Shown: piece by piece, positions 35,980-50,332 of the stretch
Layout of the letters: each line of letters starts with the position of its first letter
Numbering within the stretch: position 1 is the first letter of the stretch
NCBI GenBank assembly: GCA_964058845.1
Contig: CAXKVR010000315.1
Span: forward strand, 62,001 to 126,000
DNA length: 64,000 nt
DNA from: Carex sylvatica
Lineage: Eukaryota > Streptophyta > Magnoliopsida > Poales > Cyperaceae
Reading direction: 5' to 3'
Program-made: the position numbers and the translations under genes
Notes under the pieces: model-generated
Told to the model about the DNA's origin: nothing
What the model saw: the letters and a program-made list of their open reading frames with translations, nothing else
Databases searched by the model: none

Positions 35980-37696
35980 CTAATATGCTTTCAGAAGCAT
36001 ATGGACCGAAGTGCTTACGGTCTAAATTTAAAATTTCAAAACTCAAAAAGTCGATCGGAACCTTTATTCTTGTTCTCCATATTAATATGTGCTTGGAGAC
36101 CAAATTTTACATTTTTCTAATTTTTTTTACTATTTATTAAGCCACTTTGAAAATCGTTGATCCAACGGTTTTATTGTTTGGTTAAGCCACCGTTGGATCA
36201 GCAATTTTCAAAGTGGCTTAATAAATAGTAAACAAATTCAGAAAAATATAAAATTTGGTCTCCAAGCACATATTAATATGGAGAACAAGATGAACGGTTC
36301 GGATTGACTTTTTGAGTTTTAAAATTTTAAATTTGAACCGTAAGCACTTCGGACCATATGCTTCCGAATGCACATTAGCCACTATATATATATATATATA
36401 TATATGTGCTACATTGACGCAGGACAAGTTGAGAAAACAAAGAAAAGAGAGATTCGCTATGATGGTACGTACACCAGTACGGATATTATATATAGTAATA
36501 ATTCAATATGATAAGAATATATGATTATATGACTAGAATTAAAAAAAAAAAATTTATGAAGGTCGCATATATGAAACTTAAGTATAAAATTATTTATGAT
36601 TATTCACTAGAACAGATCCAAATCGTGTATACAGTTACCGAATCGTGTATGTATATTGATCTAATGTACACAGTTAGTTAAACACAACTGTCTATACACG
36701 ATTCGGTAACCATATAGAAAGTATTCCTCTATATCTATACACGACACTCGCTGATATAGTCGTGTAACCGTGTGTCATTAGCTTTTTGAACCGTGTATGA
36801 TCGTATTTTATGTACTAGTAATAATATGCTTATATAGCTAGGTTGATGAGCAGGGGCGGAGCCAGAATTTCGAACTATGGGTGTCAAACACATATGGGAT
36901 CAATAATATAAAAAATTTCTGCAGAGAATGTGGGTCAATTTTGTAATATCATGCTATTTTACTCATAATTTAATAGAGAATCATATATAAATATAAAATA
37001 AATAAAAAAAATAGAAGTCAAATGACCTCATTCCTCATTCCTAAAAAAAAAAGGGTGATTGGACCTCCACCATCTTAAAAAAAAGAAGAAAAAAATACAG
37101 TTATATGATATGATGTGTTTGAGAAATTGAATATATGATACAAGTTAAGAATATTGAATATGTTTACTAGAGGAAAGATTGTTTGATAATTTCTTATTAT
37201 ACAAGCAATAGAATTAATACAGCGATATGATGTTTTAAGAAATTCAAAATATGATGCACGTAGTTAAGAATATAAATATTTATTAGAGGACAGATTTTTT
37301 GATAATTTATTAGTATGACAAGCAATATAAATTTATAAATAATACTACAATTTAAAATTCAACGTTGTAAATATGATATACATTATTCACATTTTATTTT
37401 TATAAAGTGGGATAAAATATGATATATATTTTTAACTGTACATCAAGTGACATAAAATTTAAATGTAAATAGAATATTCTTAATTCATCATCAAATATTA
37501 ATGACCAATTGACCACCTCAAAAAAATAGTAAAAAAATTATAAAAAAATTATAAAAAAATGTAAAATTTGGTTTGCAAGTACATATTCATATGGAGATCA
37601 TGTTGAACGGTTCGGATCGACCGCTAGAATTTTTAAATCACAAATATTGAGGCTTTGCACGGAGACCCTCTATGCTACGCGTAGCACCATAGCCAA

Positions 37697-37744
<48 letters not shown>

Positions 37745-38184
37745 CTAATATGCTTTCAGAAGCATATGGACCGAAGTGCTTACGGTCTAAATTTAAAATT
37801 TCAAAACTCAAAAAGTCGATCGGAACCTTTATTCTTGTTCTCCATATTAATATGTGCTTGGAGACCAAATTTTACATTTTTCTAATTTTTTTTACTATTT
37901 ATTAAGCCACTTTGAAAATCGTTGATCCAACGGTTTTATTGTTTGGTTAAGCCACCGTTGGATCATCAATTTTCAAAGTGGCTTAATAAATAGTAAACAA
38001 ATTCAGAAAAATATAAAATTTGGTCTCCAAGCACATATTAATATGGAGAACAAGATGAACGGTTCGGATTGACTTTTTGAGTTTTAAAATTTTAAATTTG
38101 AACCGTAAGCACTTCGGACCATATGCTTCCGAATGCACATTAGCCACTATATATATATATATATATATATGTGCTACATTGACG

Positions 38185-41100
38185 CAGGACAAGTTGAGAA
38201 AACAAAGAAAAGAGAGATTCGCTATGATGGTACGTACACCAGTACGGATATTATATATAGTAATAATTCAATATGATAAGAATATATGATTATATGACTA
38301 GAATTAAAAAAAAAAAATTTATGAAGGTCGCATATATGAAACTTAAGTATAAAATTATTTATGATTATTCACTAGAACAGATCCAAATCGTGTATACAGT
38401 TACCGAATCGTGTATGTATATTGATCTAATGTACACAGTTAGTTAAACACAACTGTCTATACACGATTCGGTAACCATATAGAAAGTATTCCTCTATATC
38501 TATACACGACACTCGCTGATATAGTCGTGTAACCGTGTGTCATTAGCTTTTTGAACCGTGTATGATCGTATTTTATGTACTAGTAATAATATGCTTATAT
38601 AGCTAGGTTGATGAGCAGGGGCGGAGCCAGAATTTCGAACTATGGGTGTCAAACACATATGGGATCAATAATATAAAAAATTTCTGCAGAGAATGTGGGT
38701 CAATTTTGTAATATCATGCTATTTTACTCATAATTTAATAGAGAATCATATATAAATATAAAATAAATAAAAAAAATAGAAGTCAAATGACCTCATTCCT
38801 CATTCCTAAAAAAAAAAGGGTGATTGGACCTCCACCATCTTAAAAAAAAGAAGAAAAAAATACAGTTATATGATATGATGTGTTTGAGAAATTGAATATA
38901 TGATACAAGTTAAGAATATTGAATATGTTTACTAGAGGAAAGATTGTTTGATAATTTCTTATTATACAAGCAATAGAATTAATACAGCGATATGATGTTT
39001 TAAGAAATTCAAAATATGATGCACGTAGTTAAGAATATAAATATTTATTAGAGGACAGATTTTTTGATAATTTATTAGTATGACAAGCAATATAAATTTA
39101 TAAATAATACTACAATTTAAAATTCAACGTTGTAAATATGATATACATTATTCACATTTTATTTTTATAAAGTGGGATAAAATATGATATATATTTTTAA
39201 CTGTACATCAAGTGACATAAAATTTAAATGTAAATAGAATATTCTTAATTCATCATCAAATATTAATGACCAATTGACCACCTCAAAAAAATAGTAAAAA
39301 AATTATAAAAAAATTATAAAAAAATGTAAAATTTGGTTTGCAAGTACATATTCATATGGAGATCATGTTGAACGGTTCGGATCGACCGCTAGAATTTTTA
39401 AATCACAAATATTGAGGCTTTGCACGGAGACCCTCTATGCTACGCGTAGCACCATAGCCAACTCATATATATATATATATATATATAGTGACTAATATGC
39501 TTTCAGAAGCATATGGACCGAAGTGCTTACGGTCTAAATTTAAAATTTCAAAACTCAAAAAGTCGATCGGAACCTTTATTCTTGTTCTCCATATTAATAT
39601 GTGCTTGGAGACCAAATTTTACATTTTTCTAATTTTTTTTACTATTTATTAAGCCACTTTGAAAATCGTTGATCCAACGGTTTTATTGTTTGGTTAAGCC
39701 ACCGTTGGATCATCAATTTTCAAAGTGGCTTAATAAATAGTAAACAAATTCAGAAAAATATAAAATTTGGTCTCCAAGCACATATTAATATGGAGAACAA
39801 GATGAACGGTTCGGATTGACTTTTTGAGTTTTAAAATTTTAAATTTGAACCGTAAGCACTTCGGACCATATGCTTCCGAATGCACATTAGCCACTATATA
39901 TATATATATATATATATGTGCTACATTGACGCAGGACAAGTTGAGAAAACAAAGAAAAGAGAGATTCGCTATGATGGTACGTACACCAGTACGGATATTA
40001 TATATAGTAATAATTCAATATGATAAGAATATATGATTATATGACTAGAATTAAAAAAAAAAAATTTATGAAGGTCGCATATATGAAACTTAAGTATAAA
40101 ATTATTTATGATTATTCACTAGAACAGATCCAAATCGTGTATACAGTTACCGAATCGTGTATGTATATTGATCTAATGTACACAGTTAGTTAAACACAAC
40201 TGTCTATACACGATTCGGTAACCATATAGAAAGTATTCCTCTATATCTATACACGACACTCGCTGATATAGTCGTGTAACCGTGTGTCATTAGCTTTTTG
40301 AACCGTGTATGATCGTATTTTATGTACTAGTAATAATATGCTTATATAGCTAGGTTGATGAGCAGGGGCGGAGCCAGAATTTCGAACTATGGGTGTCAAA
40401 CACATATGGGATCAATAATATAAAAAATTTCTGCAGAGAATGTGGGTCAATTTTGTAATATCATGCTATTTTACTCATAATTTAATAGAGAATCATATAT
40501 AAATATAAAATAAAAAAAAAATAGAAGTCAAATGACCTCATTCCTCATTCCTAAAAAAAAAAGGGTGATTGGACCTCCACCATCTTAAAAAAAAGAAGAA
40601 AAAAATACAGTTATATGATATGATGTGTTTGAGAAATTGAATATATGATACAAGTTAAGAATATTGAATATGTTTACTAGAGGAAAGATTGTTTGATAAT
40701 TTCTTATTATACAAGCAATAGAATTAATACAGCGATATGATGTTTTAAGAAATTCAAAATATGATGCACGTAGTTAAGAATATAAATATTTATTAGAGGA
40801 CAGATTTTTTGATAATTTATTAGTATGACAAGCAATATAAATTTATAAATAATACTACAATTTAAAATTCAACGTTGTAAATATGATATACATTATTCAC
40901 ATTTTATTTTTATAAAGTGGGATAAAATATGATATATATTTTTAACTGTACATCAAGTGACATAAAATTTAAATGTAAATAGAATATTCTTAATTCATCA
41001 TCAAATATTAATGACCAATTGACCACCTCAAAAAAATAGTAAAAAAATTATAAAAAAATTATAAAAAAATGTAAAATTTGGTTTGCAAGTACATATTCAT

Positions 41101-41206
41101 ATGGAGATCATGTTGAACGGTTCGGATCGACCGCTAGAATTTTTAAATCACAAATATTGAGGCTTTGCACGGAGACCCTCTATGCTACGCGTAGCACCAT
41201 AGCCAA

Positions 41207-41254
<48 letters not shown>

Positions 41255-44200
41255 CTAATATGCTTTCAGAAGCATATGGACCGAAGTGCTTACGGTCTAA
41301 ATTTAAAATTTCAAAACTCAAAAAGTCGATCGGAACCTTTATTCTTGTTCTCCATATTAATATGTGCTTGGAGACCAAATTTTACATTTTTCTAATTTTT
41401 TTTACTATTTATTAAGCCACTTTGAAAATCGTTGATCCAACGGTTTTATTGTTTGGTTAAGCCACCGTTGGATCAGCAATTTTCAAAGTGGCTTAATAAA
41501 TAGTAAACAAATTCAGAAAAATATAAAATTTGGTCTCCAAGCACATATTAATATGGAGAACAAGATGAACGGTTCGGATTGACTTTTTGAGTTTTAAAAT
41601 TTTAAATTTGAACCGTAAGCACTTCGGACCATATGCTTCCGAATGCACATTAGCCACTATATATATATATATATATATATGTGCTACATTGACGCAGGAC
41701 AAGTTGAGAAAACAAAGAAAAGAGAGATTCGCTATGATGGTACGTACACCAGTACGGATATTATATATAGTAATAATTCAATATGATAAGAATATATGAT
41801 TATATGACTAGAATTAAAAAAAAAAAATTTATGAAGGTCGCATATATGAAACTTAAGTATAAAATTATTTATGATTATTCACTAGAACAGATCCAAATCG
41901 TGTATACAGTTACCGAATCGTGTATGTATATTGATCTAATGTACACAGTTAGTTAAACACAACTGTCTATACACGATTCGGTAACCATATAGAAAGTATT
42001 CCTCTATATCTATACACGACACTCGCTGATATAGTCGTGTAACCGTGTGTCATTAGCTTTTTGAACCGTGTATGATCGTATTTTATGTACTAGTAATAAT
42101 ATGCTTATATAGCTAGGTTGATGAGCAGGGGCGGAGCCAGAATTTCGAACTATGGGTGTCAAACACATATGGGATCAATAATATAAAAAATTTCTGCAGA
42201 GAATGTGGGTCAATTTTGTAATATCATGCTATTTTACTCATAATTTAATAGAGAATCATATATAAATATAAAATAAATAAAAAAAATAGAAGTCAAATGA
42301 CCTCATTCCTCATTCCTAAAAAAAAAAGGGTGATTGGACCTCCACCATCTTAAAAAAAAGAAGAAAAAAATACAGTTATATGATATGATGTGTTTGAGAA
42401 ATTGAATATATGATACAAGTTAAGAATATTGAATATGTTTACTAGAGGAAAGATTGTTTGATAATTTCTTATTATACAAGCAATAGAATTAATACAGCGA
42501 TATGATGTTTTAAGAAATTCAAAATATGATGCACGTAGTTAAGAATATAAATATTTATTAGAGGACAGATTTTTTGATAATTTATTAGTATGACAAGCAA
42601 TATAAATTTATAAATAATACTACAATTTAAAATTCAACGTTGTAAATATGATATACATTATTCACATTTTATTTTTATAAAGTGGGATAAAATATGATAT
42701 ATATTTTTAACTGTACATCAAGTGACATAAAATTTAAATGTAAATAGAATATTCTTAATTCATCATCAAATATTAATGACCAATTGACCACCTCAAAAAA
42801 ATAGTAAAAAAATTATAAAAAAATTATAAAAAAATGTAAAATTTGGTTTGCAAGTACATATTCATATGGAGATCATGTTGAACGGTTCGGATCGACCGCT
42901 AGAATTTTTAAATCACAAATATTGAGGCTTTGCACGGAGACCCTCTATGCTACGCGTAGCACCATAGCCAACTCATATATATATATATATATATATAGTG
43001 ACTAATATGCTTTCAGAAGCATATGGACCGAAGTGCTTACGGTCTAAATTTAAAATTTCAAAACTCAAAAAGTCGATCGGAACCTTTATTCTTGTTCTCC
43101 ATATTAATATGTGCTTGGAGACCAAATTTTACATTTTTCTAATTTTTTTTACTATTTATTAAGCCACTTTGAAAATCGTTGATCCAACGGTTTTATTGTT
43201 TGGTTAAGCCACCGTTGGATCATCAATTTTCAAAGTGGCTTAATAAATAGTAAACAAATTCAGAAAAATATAAAATTTGGTCTCCAAGCACATATTAATA
43301 TGGAGAACAAGATGAACGGTTCGGATTGACTTTTTGAGTTTTAAAATTTTAAATTTGAACCGTAAGCACTTCGGACCATATGCTTCCGAATGCACATTAG
43401 CCACTATATATATATATATATATATATGTGCTACATTGACGCAGGACAAGTTGAGAAAACAAAGAAAAGAGAGATTCGCTATGATGGTACGTACACCAGT
43501 ACGGATATTATATATAGTAATAATTCAATATGATAAGAATATATGATTATATGACTAGAATTAAAAAAAAAAAATTTATGAAGGTCGCATATATGAAACT
43601 TAAGTATAAAATTATTTATGATTATTCACTAGAACAGATCCAAATCGTGTATACAGTTACCGAATCGTGTATGTATATTGATCTAATGTACACAGTTAGT
43701 TAAACACAACTGTCTATACACGATTCGGTAACCATATAGAAAGTATTCCTCTATATCTATACACGACACTCGCTGATATAGTCGTGTAACCGTGTGTCAT
43801 TAGCTTTTTGAACCGTGTATGATCGTATTTTATGTACTAGTAATAATATGCTTATATAGCTAGGTTGATGAGCAGGGGCGGAGCCAGAATTTCGAACTAT
43901 GGGTGTCAAACACATATGGGATCAATAATATAAAAAATTTCTGCAGAGAATGTGGGTCAATTTTGTAATATCATGCTATTTTACTCATAATTTAATAGAG
44001 AATCATATATAAATATAAAATAAAAAAAAAATAGAAGTCAAATGACCTCATTCCTCATTCCTAAAAAAAAAAGGGTGATTGGACCTCCACCATCTTAAAA
44101 AAAAGAAGAAAAAAATACAGTTATATGATATGATGTGTTTGAGAAATTGAATATATGATACAAGTTAAGAATATTGAATATGTTTACTAGAGGAAAGATT

Positions 44201-44716
44201 GTTTGATAATTTCTTATTATACAAGCAATAGAATTAATACAGCGATATGATGTTTTAAGAAATTCAAAATATGATGCACGTAGTTAAGAATATAAATATT
44301 TATTAGAGGACAGATTTTTTGATAATTTATTAGTATGACAAGCAATATAAATTTATAAATAATACTACAATTTAAAATTCAACGTTGTAAATATGATATA
44401 CATTATTCACATTTTATTTTTATAAAGTGGGATAAAATATGATATATATTTTTAACTGTACATCAAGTGACATAAAATTTAAATGTAAATAGAATATTCT
44501 TAATTCATCATCAAATATTAATGACCAATTGACCACCTCAAAAAAATAGTAAAAAAATTATAAAAAAATTATAAAAAAATGTAAAATTTGGTTTGCAAGT
44601 ACATATTCATATGGAGATCATGTTGAACGGTTCGGATCGACCGCTAGAATTTTTAAATCACAAATATTGAGGCTTTGCACGGAGACCCTCTATGCTACGC
44701 GTAGCACCATAGCCAA

Positions 44717-44764
<48 letters not shown>

Positions 44765-45204
44765 CTAATATGCTTTCAGAAGCATATGGACCGAAGTGCT
44801 TACGGTCTAAATTTAAAATTTCAAAACTCAAAAAGTCGATCGGAACCTTTATTCTTGTTCTCCATATTAATATGTGCTTGGAGACCAAATTTTACATTTT
44901 TCTAATTTTTTTTACTATTTATTAAGCCACTTTGAAAATCGTTGATCCAACGGTTTTATTGTTTGGTTAAGCCACCGTTGGATCAGCAATTTTCAAAGTG
45001 GCTTAATAAATAGTAAACAAATTCAGAAAAATATAAAATTTGGTCTCCAAGCACATATTAATATGGAGAACAAGATGAACGGTTCGGATTGACTTTTTGA
45101 GTTTTAAAATTTTAAATTTGAACCGTAAGCACTTCGGACCATATGCTTCCGAATGCACATTAGCCACTATATATATATATATATATATATGTGCTACATT
45201 GACG
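38185..45204 (+). repeat. Higher-order dimer repeat within the array (2 x 3,510 bp)
   Basis: Units at 38185-39931 and 41695-43441 (1,747 bp each) share a short TA tract before the MITE and the variant GGATCATCAA in its centre. Units at 39932-41694 and 43442-45204 (1,763 bp each) share a long TA tract, the loss of an AAAT and GGATCAGCAA. The pattern short-long-short-long gives two copies of a 3,510-bp dimer. Either a dimer was duplicated as a block, or the assembly repeated it. Confidence 0.85.
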
Positions 45205-46479
45205 CAGGACAAGTTGAGAAAACAAAGAAAAGAGAGATTCGCTATGATGGTACGTACACCAGTACGGATATTATATATAGTAATAATTCAATATGATAAG
45301 AATATATGATTATATGACTAGAATTAAAAAAAAAAAATTTATGAAGGTCGCATATATGAAACTTAAGTATAAAATTATTTATGATTATTCACTAGAACAG
45401 ATCCAAATCGTGTATACAGTTACCGAATCGTGTATGTATATTGATCTAATGTACACAGTTAGTTAAACACAACTGTCTATACACGATTCGGTAACCATAT
45501 AGAAAGTATTCCTCTATATCTATACACGACACTCGCTGATATAGTCGTGTAACCGTGTGTCATTAGCTTTTTGAACCGTGTATGATCGTATTTTATGTAC
45601 TAGTAATAATATGCTTATATAGCTAGGTTGATGAGCAGGGGCGGAGCCAGAATTTCGAACTATGGGTGTCAAACACATATGGGATCAATAATATAAAAAA
45701 TTTCTGCAGAGAATGTGGGTCAATTTTGTAATATCATGCTATTTTACTCATAATTTAATAGAGAATCATATATAAATATAAAATAAAAAAAAAATAGAAG
45801 TCAAATGACCTCATTCCTCATTCCTAAAAAAAAAAGGGTGATTGGACCTCCACCATCTTAAAAAAAAGAAGAAAAAAATACAGTTATATGATATGATGTG
45901 TTTGAGAAATTGAATATATGATACAAGTTAAGAATATTGAATATGTTTACTAGAGGAAAGATTGTTTGATAATTTCTTATTATACAAGCAATAGAATTAA
46001 TACAGCGATATGATGTTTTAAGAAATTCAAAATATGATGCACGTAGTTAAGAATATAAATATTTATTAGAGGACAGATTTTTTGATAATTTATTAGTATG
46101 ACAAGCAATATAAATTTATAAATAATACTACAATTTAAAATTCAACGTTGTAAATATGATATACATTATTCACATTTTATTTTTATAAAGTGGGATAAAA
46201 TATGATATATATTTTTAACTGTACATCAAGTGACATAAAATTTAAATGTAAATAGAATATTCTTAATTCATCATCAAATATTAATGACCAATTGACCACC
46301 TCAAAAAAATAGTAAAAAAATTATAAAAAAATTATAAAAAAATGTAAAATTTGGTTTGCAAGTACATATTCATATGGAGATCATGTTGAACGGTTCGGAT
46401 CGACCGCTAGAATTTTTAAATCACAAATATTGAGGCTTTGCACGGAGACCCTCTATGCTACGCGTAGCACCATAGCCAA

Positions 46480-46527
<48 letters not shown>

Positions 46528-48210
46528 CTAATATGCTTTCAGAAGCATATGGACCGAAGTGCTTACGGTCTAAATTTAAAATTTCAAAACTCAAAAAGTC
46601 GATCGGAACCTTTATTCTTGTTCTCCATATTAATATGTGCTTGGAGACCAAATTTTACATTTTTCTAATTTTTTTTACTATTTATTAAGCCACTTTGAAA
46701 ATCGTTGATCCAACGGTTTTATTGTTTGGTTAAGCCACCGTTGGATCAGCAATTTTCAAAGTGGCTTAATAAATAGTAAACAAATTCAGAAAAATATAAA
46801 ATTTGGTCTCCAAGCACATATTAATATGGAGAACAAGATGAACGGTTCGGATTGACTTTTTGAGTTTTAAAATTTTAAATTTGAACCGTAAGCACTTCGG
46901 ACCATATGCTTCCGAATGCACATTAGCCACTATATATATATATATATATATATGTGCTACATTGACGCAGGACAAGTTGAGAAAACAAAGAAAAGAGAGA
47001 TTCGCTATGATGGTACGTACACCAGTACGGATATTATATATAGTAATAATTCAATATGATAAGAATATATGATTATATGACTAGAATTAAAAAAAAAAAA
47101 TTTATGAAGGTCGCATATATGAAACTTAAGTATAAAATTATTTATGATTATTCACTAGAACAGATCCAAATCGTGTATACAGTTACCGAATCGTGTATGT
47201 ATATTGATCTAATGTACACAGTTAGTTAAACACAACTGTCTATACACGATTCGGTAACCATATAGAAAGTATTCCTCTATATCTATACACGACACTCGCT
47301 GATATAGTCGTGTAACCGTGTGTCATTAGCTTTTTGAACCGTGTATGATCGTATTTTATGTACTAGTAATAATATGCTTATATAGCTAGGTTGATGAGCA
47401 GGGGCGGAGCCAGAATTTCGAACTATGGGTGTCAAACACATATGGGATCAATAATATAAAAAATTTCTGCAGAGAATGTGGGTCAATTTTGTAATATCAT
47501 GCTATTTTACTCATAATTTAATAGAGAATCATATATAAATATAAAATAAATAAAAAAAATAGAAGTCAAATGACCTCATTCCTCATTCCTAAAAAAAAAA
47601 GGGTGATTGGACCTCCACCATCTTAAAAAAAAGAAGAAAAAAATACAGTTATATGATATGATGTGTTTGAGAAATTGAATATATGATACAAGTTAAGAAT
47701 ATTGAATATGTTTACTAGAGGAAAGATTGTTTGATAATTTCTTATTATACAAGCAATAGAATTAATACAGCGATATGATGTTTTAAGAAATTCAAAATAT
47801 GATGCACGTAGTTAAGAATATAAATATATTTATTAGAGGACAGATTTTTTGATAATTTATTAGTATGACAAGCAATATAAATTTATAATTAATACTACAA
47901 TTTAAAATTCAACGTTGTAAATATGATATACATTATTCACATTTTATTTTTATAAAGTGGGATAAAATATGATATATATTTTTAACTGTACATCAAGTGA
48001 CATAAAATTTAAGATGACCAATTGACCACCTCAAAAAAATAGTAAAAAAATAATAAAAAAATTCTAAAAAAAATGTAAAATTTGGTTTGCAAGTACATAT
48101 TCATATGGAGATCATGTTGAACGGTTCGGATCGACCGCTAGAATTTTTAAATCTCAAATATTGAGCCTTTGTACGGAGACCCTCTATGCTACGCGTAGCA
48201 CCGTAGCCAA

Positions 48211-48292
<82 letters not shown>

Positions 48293-48296
48293 GTGA

Positions 48297-48686
48297 GTGA
48301 CTAATATGCATTCATATGCATATGGGCCGAAATACATACGTTTCAAATTTAAAATTTCAAAATAAAAAAAAGCCGATCTGAACAGTTCATCTTGTTCTCC
48401 TTATTAATATGTGCTTGGAGACCAAATTTTACATTTTTCTGAATTTATTTACTATTTATTAAGCCACTTTGAAAATTGTTGATCCAACGGTAGCTGCTGA
48501 TTTTACTGTTTTGTTAAGCCATCGTTGGATCAATAATTTTCAAAGTGGCTTAATAAATAGTAAAAAATTCAGAAAAATGTAAAATTTGGTATCCAAGCAC
48601 ATATTAATATGGAGAACAAGACGGTTCAGATCGATATTTTGGATTTTGTATTTCGGTCCATATGCATACGAATGCATATTAGTCAC
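48297..48686. mobile_element. Foldback MITE at the right edge of the array
   Basis: The ends GTGACTAATATGCATTCATA and GAATGCATATTAGTCAC are inverted. It is a diverged relative of the array MITE, preceded by (TA)n(GA)n and followed by a TATG-type microsatellite, after which duplication copy 2 resumes at 48721. Confidence 0.8.
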
Positions 48687-48767
48687 TATATATGTGTATA
48701 TATGTATGTATGTATGTATATATATTAAATTCATTGTCGTTAAGGTTGTCATAATAACCAGTGTCAA

Positions 48768-49920
48768 GTGATCACTTCTCTTGCTATTAATATTACAAAG
48801 ATTAAAGCACGTAGTTTCAATTTCATGAATTCATAATTTTTTCTATCTGTAAACTGTTAACAAGGGTTACATAAATAAAGTTAAATTACGTTCAAAAGGA
48901 ATTAATATAAGCTAGTCAATCCAAAACAAAAAGAAATGTTAAATTGGTCTTCCATGGGAAACAAATATGTTATTCTAAAGGAATAACGGAACATGTTATT
49001 CTGATTCTAATCGTTTAATTTATTTCATACGTGAATCTCAATGAAAAAAATAAATTCTTTTCATGCTTTAATCTCAATGAAGATCAACTGTTGGGATCTG
49101 AATAACAGATTCCAAATTATTCCCGTAAAGGAGAGCCAAGAAAATCGATGACATTGAATTAATACCAATTGACCACCTCAAAAATTACGGCTAAAGAAAA
49201 GAAACCACGTGAGGTTCATTTAACCCAAGGTTATGAAACAATGTAAAATACTATCAAATATGATGATGACATGTTAGAAAAGTCTACAATGAATTGGTGA
49301 TATATTTCTAAGGGTGTTAATGGATACGATACGGAGTAGAATGGAATCATTTTTATACCCATACTCACTAAGAATTGACCTTACTCATACTCTACCCATA
49401 TCCATTAAATTTTTTTCTCACCGTAGCTTATCCATTAAGAATTTTTCTCACCGTAGTCATCGTTGGATCAATGAATTGGTGATCACTTGTCTTGCTATTA
49501 ATATTACAAAGATTAAAGCACGTAGTTTCAATTTCATGAATTCATAATTTTTTCTATCTGTAAACTGTTAACAAGGGTTACATAAATAAAGTTAAATTAC
49601 GTTCAAAAGGAATTAATATAAGCTAGTCAGTCCAAAACAAAAAGAAATGTTAAATTGGTCTTCCATGGTAAACAAATCTGTTATTCTAAAGGAATAACGG
49701 AACTTCTGATTCTTTAAATTTTTTCATGTGTTAATCTCAATGAAGATCAACGCTTGGGATCTGAATAACAGATTTCAATTTATTTCCGTAAAGGAGAGCC
49801 AAGAAATTAATCGCCGCCAATATTGAATTAATGACCAATTGATCACCTCAAAAACTAAAGCTAATTAAGAAAAGAAACCACGTGAGGTTCATTTAACCCA
49901 AGGTCATCGAACAATGTAAA
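48768..49920 (+). repeat. Partial direct duplication upstream of FUT-E
   Basis: About 430 bp starting TGATCACTTCTCTTGCTATT at 48768 recurs from 49481 (TGATCACTTGTCTTGCTATT) to about 49920. Copy 1 of the segmental duplication has this piece only once, so the repeat arose in copy 2. It truncated the hAT-like element near 49440 and also repeats the small MITE with GGAAACAAAT ends. Confidence 0.7.
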
Positions 49921-50096
49921 ATATGATCGATAATGACATAAATTTCTAGTATTTTTTTCTCATCCCTACGTATACGTTACTTCAGCAAGGAAGCTAACAC
50001 CATGACTTTCTCTTATGTATATAATAATGACACGTAGTTTGAAACTAAGATCCCTAGCACACATTTCCATAAAACGAATATAATTATCCAATTTCC

Positions 50097-50258
50097 AAAT
50101 GGAAATAAATCTGCTACGATCCAACCTTTAATTTACTTTGAGATTCGTACATAAAAACAATATCTATGAAGATTCGTACAACTCAAAAAAATAAAGGTTG
50201 AATTTAGAATCGTAGGACCCTACAATCCCTCACGATCGTAGCAGATTTATTTCCATTT
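50097..50258. mobile_element. Small foldback MITE about 75 bp upstream of the FUT-E ATG
   Basis: The ends AAATGGAAATAAATCTGCTA and its complement are perfect over at least 20 bases, for a total of 162 bp. The ends match the element at 6632-6820. It sits in the proximal promoter at a place where FUT-D has a different MITE cluster. Confidence 0.8.
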
Positions 50259-50332
50259 GCAGATATCCATATATCTATATATATCTATATATACATCATG
50301 AAGAATTTAAAGTCAAAGAGAGAATTAATAGT

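Larger units (their letters stand above)
32880..48290 (+). repeat. Satellite-like tandem array, about 1.76-kb monomer, nine bodies
   Basis: The anchor CAGGACAAGTTGAG occurs at 32888, 34655, 36420, 38185, 39932, 41695, 43442, 45205 and 46968, giving spacings of 1767, 1765, 1765, 1747, 1763, 1747, 1763 and 1763. Each monomer has about 1.3 kb of unclassified AT-rich sequence, a half MITE ending near CCATAGCCAACTC, a long (TA)n, and then a complete 407-bp GTGACTAATATGC MITE. Inner monomers are nearly identical and differ mainly in TA length, one AAAT insertion or deletion and single bases. The first half of the first body and the end of the last body are more diverged, as expected at the edges of an array homogenised by unequal exchange. 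There is no plausible gene: the paired 69-70-codon frames in every unit are read-through of the MITE arm. Confidence 0.93.

Noticed and set aside
34453..47072. Pairs of 69- and 70-codon open frames repeated in each array unit on opposite strands
   Set aside because: They run through the MITE arm and the TA microsatellite (Tyr-Ile runs). They recur only because the unit is repeated, and show no known domain.
32880..48290. CRISPR-like or viral repeat array
   Set aside because: The units are 1.76 kb long, contain plant MITEs and have no short spacers or viral genes; this is plant satellite-like DNA.
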